A stretch of DNA of 64,000 nucleotides from CAVZBT01 sp963773605 (lineage in GTDB: Bacteria; Acidobacteriota; UBA6911). Location: NCBI GenBank assembly GCA_963773605.1, contig CAVZBT010000008.1, forward strand, positions 186,001-250,000, given 5' to 3'. Under the pieces are notes generated by a model. The model saw only the letters and a program-made list of their open reading frames with translations, was not told the DNA's origin and did no database searches. Position 1 is the first letter of the stretch. Each line of letters begins with the position of its first letter. Below, one piece after another: positions 9,438 to 18,542 of this stretch. The position numbers and the translations under genes were made by a program.

Positions 9438-10242
9438 ATGCTCGTGATAGGCGAGCGCATCAACGCAACGCGCAGACGCATCCGGGAAGCCGTGCTTGCT
9501 GGAAACGCAGATCTGATCAGGGAGGAGGCGCGCAAACAGGTCGAAGCCGGCGCCCATATGCTCGATGTCAACGGCGGCATCGAAGGGAAAGAGCCGGAGT
9601 ACCTGAAGTGGCTTGTCGGCGTCGTCCAGGACGCGACCGACGTGCCCCTGTGTCTCGACAGCGCCGATCCCGAGGCGCTGCGCCAGGCTCTGCCTCTGTG
9701 CCGCCGGCAGCCGATGATCAACTCGATCACGGACGAGGACTCACGCTGCGCAGGCCTTGCTGCCGCTGATACGGGAGGCCCGGACCAAGGTGGTCGCCCT
9801 CTGCATGTCCGAATCCGGGCCTCCGTCCGGCCTGGACGACCGCGTTGCGACGGCTGCCCGCCTGGTCGAGAGGCTCACGTCGGCAGGGATTCCGCCGGGC
9901 GACGTCTATGTCGACCCGTGCGTGTTTCCGGTGAGCACCGGGGGCGCGCATGGCCCAGCCTTGCTCGACGCGGTAAGCCGTATCCGGGCACTCTACCCCG
10001 ACATTCACACGACCTGCGGCGTGAGCAACGTCTCCTTCGGGCTCCCCGCGCGGAAGCTGTTGAACGAAGCCTTCCTGATGATGCTGCTTGGGCGCGGCCT
10101 CGACACCGCCATCATCGACCCGTGCGACGCCGGTCTTATGGCCCGCATAACCGCCGCCGAGGCCCTCATCGGCCGCGACAATTTCTGCGAAGCCTACCTC
10201 CTCTCGTACCGCTCCGGCAGGCTCGGGGACGGACCGAGATAA
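9438..10242 (+). CDS. Methyltetrahydrofolate:corrinoid methyltransferase (pterin-binding barrel), one frame break
   Basis: The ATG at 9438 is taken as start because GAGGAGG (9425-9431) lies 6 bases upstream. The barrel then shows every landmark of the AcsE/MetH-type pterin-binding family: MLVIGERINATRR, GAHMLDVNGG, VPLCLDSAD, MINSITDE, and after the break LLPLIREARTKVVALCM, DVYVDPCVFPV and TTCGVSNVSFGLP. The repaired length of about 267 residues matches stand-alone corrinoid-dependent methyltransferases, which move the methyl group of methyl-H4folate to a corrinoid protein. The frame changes near 9735-9745. The corrinoid partner gene is not in the window. A metF-like leader directly upstream fits a folate one-carbon module that has lost part of itself. 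Confidence 0.8.
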
Positions 10243-10332
10243 AGCTTTGTATACAGCAACTCACGGCGACATTACTCTGAATTACCGGGCTTATTCCCGA
10301 TTTTAGGCACCATTTTCGCAAAACAAGATATT

Positions 10333-13043
10333 TTACCGGGTCCGTCCCTGGAACTCATACAGCCCGGAGGGAACCTCGAAGACGGCTTTGCCTCCTTCCA
10401 TGCTTAGGAACTTGATTCCTTTGGCGCCGGCGACCGCCCTGCCCTTTCCCTGACCGCATCCCGGCCGGACGCAGGCATGTGCACGGTCGCAGTGGTGTTG
10501 GGCGGGACTCGAAACCGCCAATAGAAGGTCCCGCCATTTCGCTTCCAGGAACTGCTGATCTCGCCATAGGACGAGTGAAATGTCGCTTCAGCCCATTGCA
10601 CGTCGCCCGCGAGCGCCGGGTTCAGGATGAAGCGCTTATACCCGGGCGTGGTGTCGTCGGGGCGGATGCCGGCGAGGCCTTCGGTGAACCATTGTCCGGC
10701 GCCCATCAGCGTCGAATGCAGCCTCGAGTTTGCCCTGTTCCACTCCTCCCAGACGGTCGTGGCGCCCTGCTCGACCATATACCCCCAGCCGGGGAACGTC
10801 TTCTGGGCCATCATGGTCGCCAGCAGATCGTCACGCCCGATCCCGCTGAGATAGCGCCACAACAACCAGGTGCCATGCATGCCTGCGTTTATGTGCCCCT
10901 GGTCGGTCACGCTGATGCGCCGTTCGAGCCGATCCATCACACCCGCGCGCATCTCCGCGGGGACCACGCCGAGCAGCAACGGGAAGGCCAGGTAGGGCGG
11001 TTCCCCGTTGACGTAGGCCTTCCCTGTCGGATCGAAGTATTTCCTGTTCGCTTCGGTCGCGACCTGTGCCGCCCGTGCCCGGTACCGGCGCGCATCTTCC
11101 GCGCGCCCGAGAACGTCAGCGCAGGCCGCGGTGATGCGCAGGTTGAGAATCCAGTAACAGTTGTTGAAAAAGTGGGTGGACTGTTCGTCGACCCGCTCGG
11201 CAGGGTTCTGTCCGCGGCCGGGCGGGACCCAATCCCCCAGGAAACTCCAGACCGGGCTCCCCGGGGTGCTAAACGAGGTAAATGGCTGGAGCAGGTTGTC
11301 CGCGGACTTCGAATCGAGAAAACCCAGCCACTTCTGCATTGACGGGTACGATACCTCAAGGATGCGTCGGTCGCCGAAACGGCGATAAAGCTCCCAAGGC
11401 AGAACCACGCAAATTCCTCCCCAGGCCGGCCCACCGCCGCCGTTCATCTGGGGCGCCGTGTGGGGCATCTCGCCGGTGGCCTCCTGGGTGTCGCGCCAGT
11501 CCTCCAGCCACTTGGTGTAAAACGCCGCCGTGCGGAACTGGCTCATGCCGGTCTCCATGGTGGCGTGCGCGTCGCCGCCATAGCCGAGGCGCTCGCGATG
11601 GGGGCAGTCGACCAGGTAACCGCCCAGCGAGAGCGACTCGAAAGTCCGGGCAGTCATCTGGTAGATCCTGTTCAGCAGGTCATTCGAGCACGAAAATGCC
11701 GCCGCCACCTGGTAGCCGCTGCGAACCAGGTACCCCGACATATCCTGCTTCCGGGGCACCGTCTCGAGGTTTCTCACCGTCACCCAGCGGAACGAGTGAT
11801 AGTTGAAACGGCTCCGGAAAGGGGCGTCGTCGCTGCCTGAGCACACATAAACATCGCGCTGCCCGTACGTGCACGACTCGTTCTCACGCTCGGAGAACTC
11901 GAGCGAGATCTCCCTGCCTTCGGGGCCCCGCAGCGGCATCTCGAACCAGCCGGTGAACGCCCTCCCCATGTCGATCCGGAGCGAGCCGTCCGGGCGCCGC
12001 TGCACAGAGACCGGCTCGAGTTTCTGGACCAGCCGGTTCGGTTCAATCATCTCGGCCGAGAGCGCCTGCATCCGGCGCTCGAAAACGCGCACGGGCTCCC
12101 AACCGGCGTCGTTGAAAGAGGCGGTGCTCCACCCCGGCATCTCCATCCGGGCATCATAGCGTTCACCGCCGAACTGTCGCGCTTCCCATCGACCTATCCC
12201 GGAGATGGGGCTCGCGTGCGCCTTCCACGAAGCGTCGCTTGGCACGGTCACGACCGAGCCGTCCGCGAGGGTGGCCTCAAGCTGCAGCAGGAACATGGCG
12301 CCGTCGGCGAGCCCGTACTCTGCATGCGACGCCCAACCGTTGCCGAGCCACAGGGCCACACAGTTCTTTCCTTCTCCGAGCAGATCCGCCACCTCATACG
12401 TGACATAGCGCACGCGGCGGCCCAGGTGGGAGACCGAGGGGGACAGTACCGCGTCGCCTGCCCTTCGGCCGTTTATGTGAAGCTCGTGATAGCCGATCGA
12501 GGCGACGTGGACGAGGGCGCTGCGCGGGCGGGACGGGAGCGAGAGCACCTTCCGGAACCAGGGTGACGGCTGCTCCGGCCCCGTGCCTGCCGGCGTGCTG
12601 ATCCAGTGCGCCTGCCAGTCTTCCGGTCGAAGCAATCCCATTGTCCAATGGGCTGGACGGCTCCAGACCGACACGGCGCCGTCCTGGTCCCATACCCGCA
12701 CTTTCCAGAAACATCGCTGCCGGGACGGGAGTGCCTTCCCCGCATACGGCACATTCACGGATTCGTCGGAGGCCATGCGGCCGCTGTCCCACAAGTCGCC
12801 TTCGTTGGCTTCGATCTTCGCGTTGCTGCTTGAAACCAGGATGTGATACCCGGCCTGGCGCACCCCGCGCGCGCCTGCGGCCGCGCCGAGCTCCCAGCTC
12901 AGGCGCGGGTTTGCGGGGTCGATCCCAATCGGGTCCTCGAGATACTCGCAGCGGAGCTGAACGGGTGTCAGAGATCGATCGGAGGCAAGCAGGGGAAACA
13001 GCAAAGCATGGACAACACCCGCCCAAACAAAAGCTGCCCTCAT
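10333..13043 (-). CDS. Alpha-L-rhamnosidase, GH78, exported, one frame break near the C-terminus
   Basis: This removes terminal alpha-L-rhamnose from plant or bacterial glycans. The ATG at 13043 is chosen because GGAGG lies 6-7 bases upstream; residues 1-20 are a signal peptide (AAFVWAGVVHALLFPLLA). Domain order is that of GH78: Ig-like N-terminal domain (RLSWELG, then VRVWDQDGAVSVWS), a jelly-roll domain (ARQFGGERYDAR), then the alpha6/alpha6 barrel with YLVDCPHRERLGYGGDAH and ATTVWEEWNRANS, where the acidic residues of the active site lie. The familiar C-terminal beta-domain end (GGKAVFEVPSGLYEFQ) is in another frame from about 10470, so the true stop is at 10333 and the first stop at 10404 is a frame artefact. 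Its neighbours are an esterase and other sugar enzymes. Confidence 0.9.
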
Positions 13044-13149
13044 GAAACACCTCCAGATCCATGGGGTTCGGGGCCGGGGCGCCGCACCACAACGATTTTC
13101 CCCGCATTCACGGGCGCGCGCCATTCGAGCCCGCCCGAGTACGGCGGTT

Positions 13150-13455
13150 TCATCCGCCCGCCTCGATGCCGAGAAGGCGCAGCTTCCGGCGGAAGCCCGA
13201 GGCCTCGTTGAGGGTATGGAGAAACGTGCCGTCCCCGCGTTGATAAGAGATCAGTCCGCCCTGGTCGAATGCTGCGACGAATACGCGGTCGCGCGCCGTC
13301 GCGACCTCATAGGAAAGGACTGGCACGCGGCCGCCGACGACTTCCCCGGGTGGCATGTGCCGCGGGCAGTCCGCGATGACGTACCGGCCCGGGCAGTTGC
13401 AGATCGGCCGGCAGCGCCAGCGCGCCATCAATTCTTCCACGCTGATCCCCGTCAT
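13150..13455 (-). CDS. Small conserved-looking hypothetical protein
   Basis: This 101-residue frame (ATG at 13455) has amino-acid content unlike a shadow frame: SVEELMARWRCRP, then ICNCPGRYVI, ADCPRHMPPGEV, and a C-terminal half with alternating strands (VFVAAFDQGGLISY, then FRRKLRLLGIE). Three to four cysteines near the N-terminus (CRPICNCPG, ADCP) could bind a metal. It precedes the GH78 gene by about 107 bp on the same strand. I do not recognise the family. A TTG further out (13488) is a possible longer start. Confidence 0.5.
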   Translation of the reverse strand: MTGISVEELMARWRCRPICNCPGRYVIADCPRHMPPGEVVGGRVPVLSYEVATARDRVFVAAFDQGGLISYQRGDGTFLHTLNEASGFRRKLRLLGIEAGG

Positions 13456-13740
13456 GGTGCTTGCTTCCCAAACCTTCAAGGTGGGCAATTATCATAAGAC
13501 CTGCCCGCGGTTCAAGCACTACACGACTCCGTGAACTAAATTGGTCATCGCAGGGGTTTCTCGGGTTCGTTCTGTTTCTGGGCCTAGGCGCGTTTGCGCC
13601 GGCGCTCAGAAGGTGCGAGCACAAAGGCCACGAATCCCTGCAAGGTTGGGGACGTCTGGCGGGCTGCAGTTGCCCATAGACCCGGTGGAGAGACGCCTGC
13701 TATCCTCGCCGGCGACGCTGCCACCGGGGAGAATGGGTTC

Positions 13741-15357
13741 ATGACTGCTCGCCGCTGCACCAGAAGATTCGTTTCCCTCTTTGCCGCCTTTTGTGCGCTG
13801 GCCTGGTTGCCGGCGCCGGCGGCGACCTTCTCAGTGTCCCTCGATCCGGCGCTCAGCCCCGAACCGAAGTCGGGGAGGATCATCCTGATGCTCTCGAGGA
13901 CCAACCGTTTCCAGCCCAACGAGACCGGCACCCCTTTTTTCGGCGTCACCGTGGATGACCTGAAGCCCGGTTCGGCTGCGGTGTTCGATGACAGCGCGCC
14001 GGGGTACCCGGTCAGCAGCCTGCAGGAACTCGCCGCGGGTGAGTATTACGTCCAGGCATACTTGAACGTCTACACCACATTTCGCCGGGCCGACGGCCAC
14101 ACGATCAAGCTCCACAATGATCAAGGCGAAGGGCAGAACTGGCGCCGTTCTCCCGGAAATCTGTTCAGCGAACCGCAGAGGATCTCCTACGATCCCCGCA
14201 CGAGCGGCACTATCCCGGTCGTCATGGCCCGCCAAATACCTCCCATCGAGCTGCCCAAAGACGACGACTGGGTAAAGACCATCCGAATCCGGAGCGAGTT
14301 GTTGACGAGATTCTGGGGCGCGCCCATGGACCTCGGCGCGCGCGTTCTCCTCCCCAAAGGTTTTGAGGAGCACCCGGACACTCGGTACCCCGTAATATAC
14401 ACGGTGGGGCACTTTTCCATGGGCAACCCCGGCGGCTTCCAGGCGAGCGAAAACAACCCCGTGTACCAGGCCTGGACCGCGCCCGATATGCCGAGAATGC
14501 TCATGGTGAGCATTCAGCACGCCTGCCCCTATTACGACGACTCCTATGGCGTCAACTCCGAAAATGTCGGCCCATACGGCGATGCGATCACTCGTGAACT
14601 CATCCCTTACCTGGAGCAGAAGTTCCGGGCGATCGGCAAACCGTACGCGCGCGTGCTGACCGGTGGATCGACCGGGGGCTGGATTGCGCTCGCGCTGCAG
14701 GTATTCCATCCGGACCTGTTCGGGGGCAGCTGGTCATTCTGTCCCGATCCCGTCGACTTCCGGAAATATCAGATCGTCGATTTGTATTCGGATCCCAATG
14801 CCTACTTCCGCGAAACCGAATGGGTGAAAGTCCCGCGCCCGGCACAACGGGATACAGACGGGAACGTCAGGTTCACGATGGAACAGGAGAACCTGAAAGA
14901 AGAAGTCCTGGGGCCGCGGTACCGCTCGGGCGGCCAGTGGGCGATCTGGAATGCCGTGTTCGCGCCGGTTGCCGATGATGGTTATCCCAAGCCGCTCTGG
15001 GACCCGCTCACAGGCAGGATCGATCATGAGGTGGCAGACTGGGCGAGGGAGCGGTATGACATCCGCTACTACCTGGAAAAAAACTGGCACACACTCGGGT
15101 CGAAACTGGCCGGGAAGCTCAACGTGTTCGTCGGCCGGATGGACAACTTCTACCTCAACGAGGCGGTGTATTACCTGGAGGAGTTCCTGCGCGGGACGGA
15201 GAATCCCCACTACGCCGGGCGCTTTGAATACGGAGAACGCGGCCGCCACGGCTGGAGCCCTTATAAAAGCAGCTCCGAGATGCACCGCGAGATGGCGGCC
15301 CGGATCTCCCAGAACGCGCCCCCCGGCGAAAACAGCGCATCATGGCACTACCGGTGA
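13741..15357 (+). CDS. Exported alpha/beta-hydrolase-fold esterase (Esterase D-like)
   Basis: This intact 538-residue secreted protein uses the ATG at 13741, which opens a signal peptide (RRFVSLFAAFCALAWLPAPAA). Residues 25-180 form an N-terminal beta region with no catalytic motif (FSVSLDPALSPEP, then GEYYVQAYLNVY). The hydrolase part follows: RVLLPKGFEEHPDTRYPVIY, the nucleophile elbow in LTGGSTGGWIAL, the acid in GRMDNFYLNEA and the histidine in RGRHGW near the C-terminus. Such two-part esterases are common in Acidobacteriota next to glycan-degradation genes and may remove acyl groups from polysaccharides; that role is inferred. It stands opposite the rhamnosidase, sharing the 13.46-13.74 kb upstream region. 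Confidence 0.82.
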   Translation: MTARRCTRRFVSLFAAFCALAWLPAPAATFSVSLDPALSPEPKSGRIILMLSRTNRFQPNETGTPFFGVTVDDLKPGSAAVFDDSAPGYPVSSLQELAAGEYYVQAYLNVYTTFRRADGHTIKLHNDQGEGQNWRRSPGNLFSEPQRISYDPRTSGTIPVVMARQIPPIELPKDDDWVKTIRIRSELLTRFWGAPMDLGARVLLPKGFEEHPDTRYPVIYTVGHFSMGNPGGFQASENNPVYQAWTAPDMPRMLMVSIQHACPYYDDSYGVNSENVGPYGDAITRELIPYLEQKFRAIGKPYARVLTGGSTGGWIALALQVFHPDLFGGSWSFCPDPVDFRKYQIVDLYSDPNAYFRETEWVKVPRPAQRDTDGNVRFTMEQENLKEEVLGPRYRSGGQWAIWNAVFAPVADDGYPKPLWDPLTGRIDHEVADWARERYDIRYYLEKNWHTLGSKLAGKLNVFVGRMDNFYLNEAVYYLEEFLRGTENPHYAGRFEYGERGRHGWSPYKSSSEMHREMAARISQNAPPGENSASWHYR

Positions 15358-15361
15358 GGCG

Positions 15362-15405
15362 TGGGTGCGGCAGCGGCTCGACGCCGCTTTCCGGGCGGGG
15401 TCGGG
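15362..15405. repeat. Dispersed GC-rich hairpin repeat, copy B
   Basis: Nine bases after the esterase stop, 15374-15392 matches 19 bases of the element at 2765-2790 (CGGCTCGACGCCGCTTTCC); the left part is disturbed by a short insertion. A second GC palindrome (GGCCGGCCC-like, 15401-15415) follows. As at the other copies, it lies directly 3' of a gene, consistent with a terminator or REP-like role. Confidence 0.5.
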
Positions 15406-15630
15406 CCGGCCCCGCCCTGGGCCAATGCCTGCCGATCCAGTCTAACCGCGTGGGCCGTAACTGCATACATCTGCCGTGAGATCTAAATGGCAGGAGGCAG
15501 CGGAAGCGATTCAGCTACCGTTAAGTTAACGCTTAGGCTCACGCCCCGGACCCCTTGGTCCTGCAAGGCGTCCAGCCGGGTGAGGCCAGGTCGGCGCCGT
15601 CCGTGACGATAAAAGAATCCCGCAGTTCGC

Positions 15631-15921
15631 GTGGAACGCGGCAGGGCTTCCCGCTGCGGTTGGGGTGGCGCGGGCCTGGCATGGCTGGCCGGCCGGCGCG
15701 CATTCCCCAACCGCCGGCCGGTACTGACGTTTCTCTCGGGCAGCCTGATTTGGTCTATTCTCCTGCTCGTGCCCGTGGCGGGAGCGATCGTGCTCGTCGC
15801 GGCGCTGGTACTATCCATCGGCGTCGTGGTCGCCGCCGGCCTGGGCGCCAGCCCACATTGGTTCTCCCGCACGGTACTGCGGCGGGGACGCGTCGCCGCC
15901 GACCCGCACGAACCCGTGTGA
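15631..15921 (+). pseudogene. Hydrophobic C-terminal fragment of an unidentified membrane protein
   Basis: The last 50 residues of this 96-residue frame form two membrane-spanning stretches (SLIWSILLLVPVAGAIVLVAAL, then VLSIGVVVAAGL) followed by a basic tail. The front part is not convincing protein sequence and has no start with a ribosome site. It looks like the end of a larger membrane protein whose front is lost, next to another truncated membrane gene on the other strand. Identity unknown. Confidence 0.3.
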
Positions 15922-15932
15922 AGCCGGTGTCG

Positions 15933-16289
15933 TTATTCGGCTCTCAGGACGTCCGCGGGCGCCACGCGCATGGCCTTCCATGCGGGATAGACACTGGCCA
16001 GCAGGGCCGCCGCCAACACGGCGCCGACACCGAGCAGGAGCGTGGCCGGGTCGTAGGGGCTCACCCCGTAGAGGAGGCTCGCGATGAAACGGCCGGAAGC
16101 GAGTGACGCGCCGGCCCCGATCAGCGCTCCTGTACCGGCCGAGAGCAGCCCGTGCCGCAGAACGAGCACCACGACAGAGTTCCTGCCCGCCCCCAGCGCC
16201 ACCCTGATCCCCATTTCTCCGAGCCTGTGGTTGACCCCCTGCAGAACCACACCGAACAGACCCGCGGTGGCCAGGACCAAGCCAACCAT
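15933..16289 (-). pseudogene. C-terminal remnant of a FtsX-type ABC permease (ADOP / MacB-like)
   Basis: The 118 residues match only the last FtsX domain of the large duplicated permeases common in Acidobacteriota: LGEMGIRVALGAGRNSVVVLVLRHG, then SGRFIASLLYGVSPYDPATL, and the closing PAWKAMRVAPADVLRAE. Three membrane segments remain of a protein that normally has more than 800 residues. The stop at 15933 is the natural one; the front is missing, because 16290 onward belongs to the spacer before another gene. It is a truncated relic with no expected function. Confidence 0.75.
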
Positions 16290-16343
16290 CCCGATCGCGG
16301 ATCATGTAGCGTGGCGATTCTCGAGCGCAGAAATGGCAGCAGA

Positions 16344-17693
16344 TTAGCGTGTGGGGCGGAGGACGCGGACGTTGCGCAGCGGCTCGAGTTCCCGGTCACT
16401 GTAGTCGTGGTCGAGCTTCCCAAGACTGTGAAGCTGATTGTGCATCCTGACATAAGTGTCTGCCGGGCGCAGTTCGACGACGCGAAAGCCGGAATCCAGG
16501 ACATAGTTCAATGTCCCGTAGTCGAGGTCTCCGCGCACCGGATCCCAGTGCTCTTTGGTGTCAACGAACAGAAGGCCCGAGTTGACGCGGATATTTTCAA
16601 TGTCGTTCCTGATCTGGCCCGCATTCAGACAACTGCGCTGGAACATCAGGCGTGCAATCTCGCGGCCAGGTTCGAACCCGCGCAATTGGAACGCGGGATT
16701 CTCCTCGACGGAGGCGCCCCCCATATGCTCGGGGTCCAGCACGATCAGGGTCGCACACTGGCTCCCGTTATTGACGCCGCCGAGGATAATTTCGTCCCTG
16801 CCGTCTTTGTTGAGGTCGGCAATGAGTATGGCGCCACGACCACTCGCCCCCCCAGCGCCCAATAGGTAGCCCGAATGCCAGTATTCGCGAAGCAGTTCAC
16901 CGCCGGGAGACAGCAGCGCCACCTGGGTGGGGAAATGCATGTCGTGCAGGCTGACCAGGACAATGCAGTTCGGGTACTTCCGGTCGAGCGGCGCAACTCT
17001 CATCATTACGGCGTGATAGTTGGGCGCCAGGTTCTTGTTGACGGGTGCCCAGACTTCTCTCCCGGGAGTGAACGCCCACTTGAGGGAGCCGGTATTGGAA
17101 AAACAGAGCAGCTCCGAGTGTTGAACCTGGTCGTCCCGCAAGGAAAACTTGTTAAAGAGAACCTCGCGCCTGCCGTCGTTTTCCAGATCTCCGAACCAGA
17201 AATAGTTAACCGAATCCTCGTTTGCGTTTGCGGGCAACGCGAGCCGCTCCGAGAACGCGCGCCGCCACAATTCCCGGCCCGATGCGTCGCTGATGATGAG
17301 CGTGTTGTGGTCGAGCCGTGCGCGGGCCGGAACAGGTACAGGTCGGAGAAGCCCCACGGTAGCGGCTGCGACCACGACGACGCAAGCCAATACCCACCAC
17401 GATCGACGCGTTTTCGAAAAGAGAGCCGGTCTACCTGAAGCGTCCGAGGGGGAAGATACAGGTTCCGCGGGCTCTTTCGCCAGTTCGAGCCCGTTGCGCT
17501 GCAGGCGCACTTCCTTCCAGGCATCGATTTCGGCCGCGGGGGTCCAGATGCGGCCGCGCCCGCCGGGCAACCTGCGGATCGGAAGTCCGAGCTCCTGCTC
17601 GTACCGCTGTGCAGTCCGGACGGTGACGCCGAGATACCCGGCGATCTCTTTCCAGGACTTCAGCTCACGATTGTCGGTCGGGGATGGCGGCAA
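16344..17693 (-). CDS. Membrane-anchored HTH regulator with an FG-GAP-like sensor domain
   Basis: This intact 449-residue one-component regulator shows three parts. Residues 11-60 are an excisionase/MerR-like DNA-binding domain (SWKEIAGYLGVTVRTAQRYEQ, then LPGGRGRIWTPAAEIDAWK). Residues 99-117 are one membrane helix (WWVLACVVVVAAATVGLL) preceded by basic residues, which puts the HTH in the cytoplasm. The rest (about 120-449) is extracytoplasmic and contains two calcium-binding FG-GAP-type motifs, GDLENDGRREVLF near 168-180 and ADLNKDGRDEIIL near 292-304. The arrangement is that of CadC/ToxR but with a different DNA-binding domain and a propeller-like sensor. Its place among secreted glycan enzymes suggests it senses an external ligand; that is inference. 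Confidence 0.85.
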   Translation of the reverse strand: MPPSPTDNRELKSWKEIAGYLGVTVRTAQRYEQELGLPIRRLPGGRGRIWTPAAEIDAWKEVRLQRNGLELAKEPAEPVSSPSDASGRPALFSKTRRSWWVLACVVVVAAATVGLLRPVPVPARARLDHNTLIISDASGRELWRRAFSERLALPANANEDSVNYFWFGDLENDGRREVLFNKFSLRDDQVQHSELLCFSNTGSLKWAFTPGREVWAPVNKNLAPNYHAVMMRVAPLDRKYPNCIVLVSLHDMHFPTQVALLSPGGELLREYWHSGYLLGAGGASGRGAILIADLNKDGRDEIILGGVNNGSQCATLIVLDPEHMGGASVEENPAFQLRGFEPGREIARLMFQRSCLNAGQIRNDIENIRVNSGLLFVDTKEHWDPVRGDLDYGTLNYVLDSGFRVVELRPADTYVRMHNQLHSLGKLDHDYSDRELEPLRNVRVLRPTR

Positions 17694-17860
17694 TCAGGGC
17701 CTCTAAAGGCAAATCGTTCGATCAGACTGAACGGTTCAAGATCTTATGGGATTCCATTAATGATTGTCAATTCGTCGCGCAGCACGATGTCGTTCGCCAT
17801 GCCCCGTTTCCGGCTCTCCTGTTCCACCCCCTTGTAGGCTCGTCGATATCTATTCGGCTG

Positions 17861-18322
17861 TTACGGGCCCGGGTCGACCCGCACCTTGACGACGATCTTG
17901 TGCACAGGCGCCGGCGCGTCGGCGGCGAGGCCCGGCATGTGGGCATCATGCGGATAGAAAACCGCGAACATTCCGGCGCGGAGCGTGGCGAAGCTCCCCT
18001 GGCCGACGAGAAAGACCACGTCTTTCTCGTCGTCGTACTCCTGTATCACTCTCATGTCCGACACGAGCGCGTGTCCGATGGTCTCTACGCCCGACACAAT
18101 GAATTGGACATCCGCGTAGCGGCGATGAGCCTCCCACTTCCCGAGGCGGCGCGGCTTCGTTTCGTAATGCTGGACGATGGCGAACACGTCCGGGCCCACG
18201 AGCTCGTAGCGTCCCGATTCTGACCGTAGCAGCTCACCGGAACGCAAAGCCCCAAATGCTGCTTCCATTCGGGGCCCCATCGCGAAATAAAGCGGTGCAT
18301 TTTGCAGATGGTCAACGATCAT
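17861..18322 (-). CDS. YhcH/YjgK/YiaL-family (DUF386) protein
   Basis: This 153-residue cupin-like protein starts at the ATG at 18322, which follows GAGAGG 7 bases upstream. Family marks are MIVDHLQNAPLY, then AHRRYADVQFIVSGVETIG, the metal-site segment EYDDEKDVVFL, FAVFYPHDAHMPG and the closing HKIVVKVRVD. Relatives (YiaL, NanQ, EbgC) act as anomerases or accessory subunits in sugar catabolism; NanQ interconverts sialic acid anomers. It is transcribed away from the GH42-like gene at 18543, and the two probably share the 220 bp upstream region and perhaps control by a common sugar. Confidence 0.85.
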   Translation of the reverse strand: MIVDHLQNAPLYFAMGPRMEAAFGALRSGELLRSESGRYELVGPDVFAIVQHYETKPRRLGKWEAHRRYADVQFIVSGVETIGHALVSDMRVIQEYDDEKDVVFLVGQGSFATLRAGMFAVFYPHDAHMPGLAADAPAPVHKIVVKVRVDPGP

Positions 18323-18542
18323 GGCGATCCTCTCAAAAACAAGATCATACCCTTTGCGGGGCATTGTCACGCCGGAGATCCACCTTGTTCGAGCCGATGG
18401 GAGAGCACACCCGCACCAGAGGAGAGGATATTGTGCTATAAAAGCGGATTATCAGAGGCTTCCGGCGCGGAACGGCGACGTTCCGTGCAGAGCGAGGGAA
18501 GCCACAGACCACGCCCAGACCACCAGGCAGCACGAGGACACC

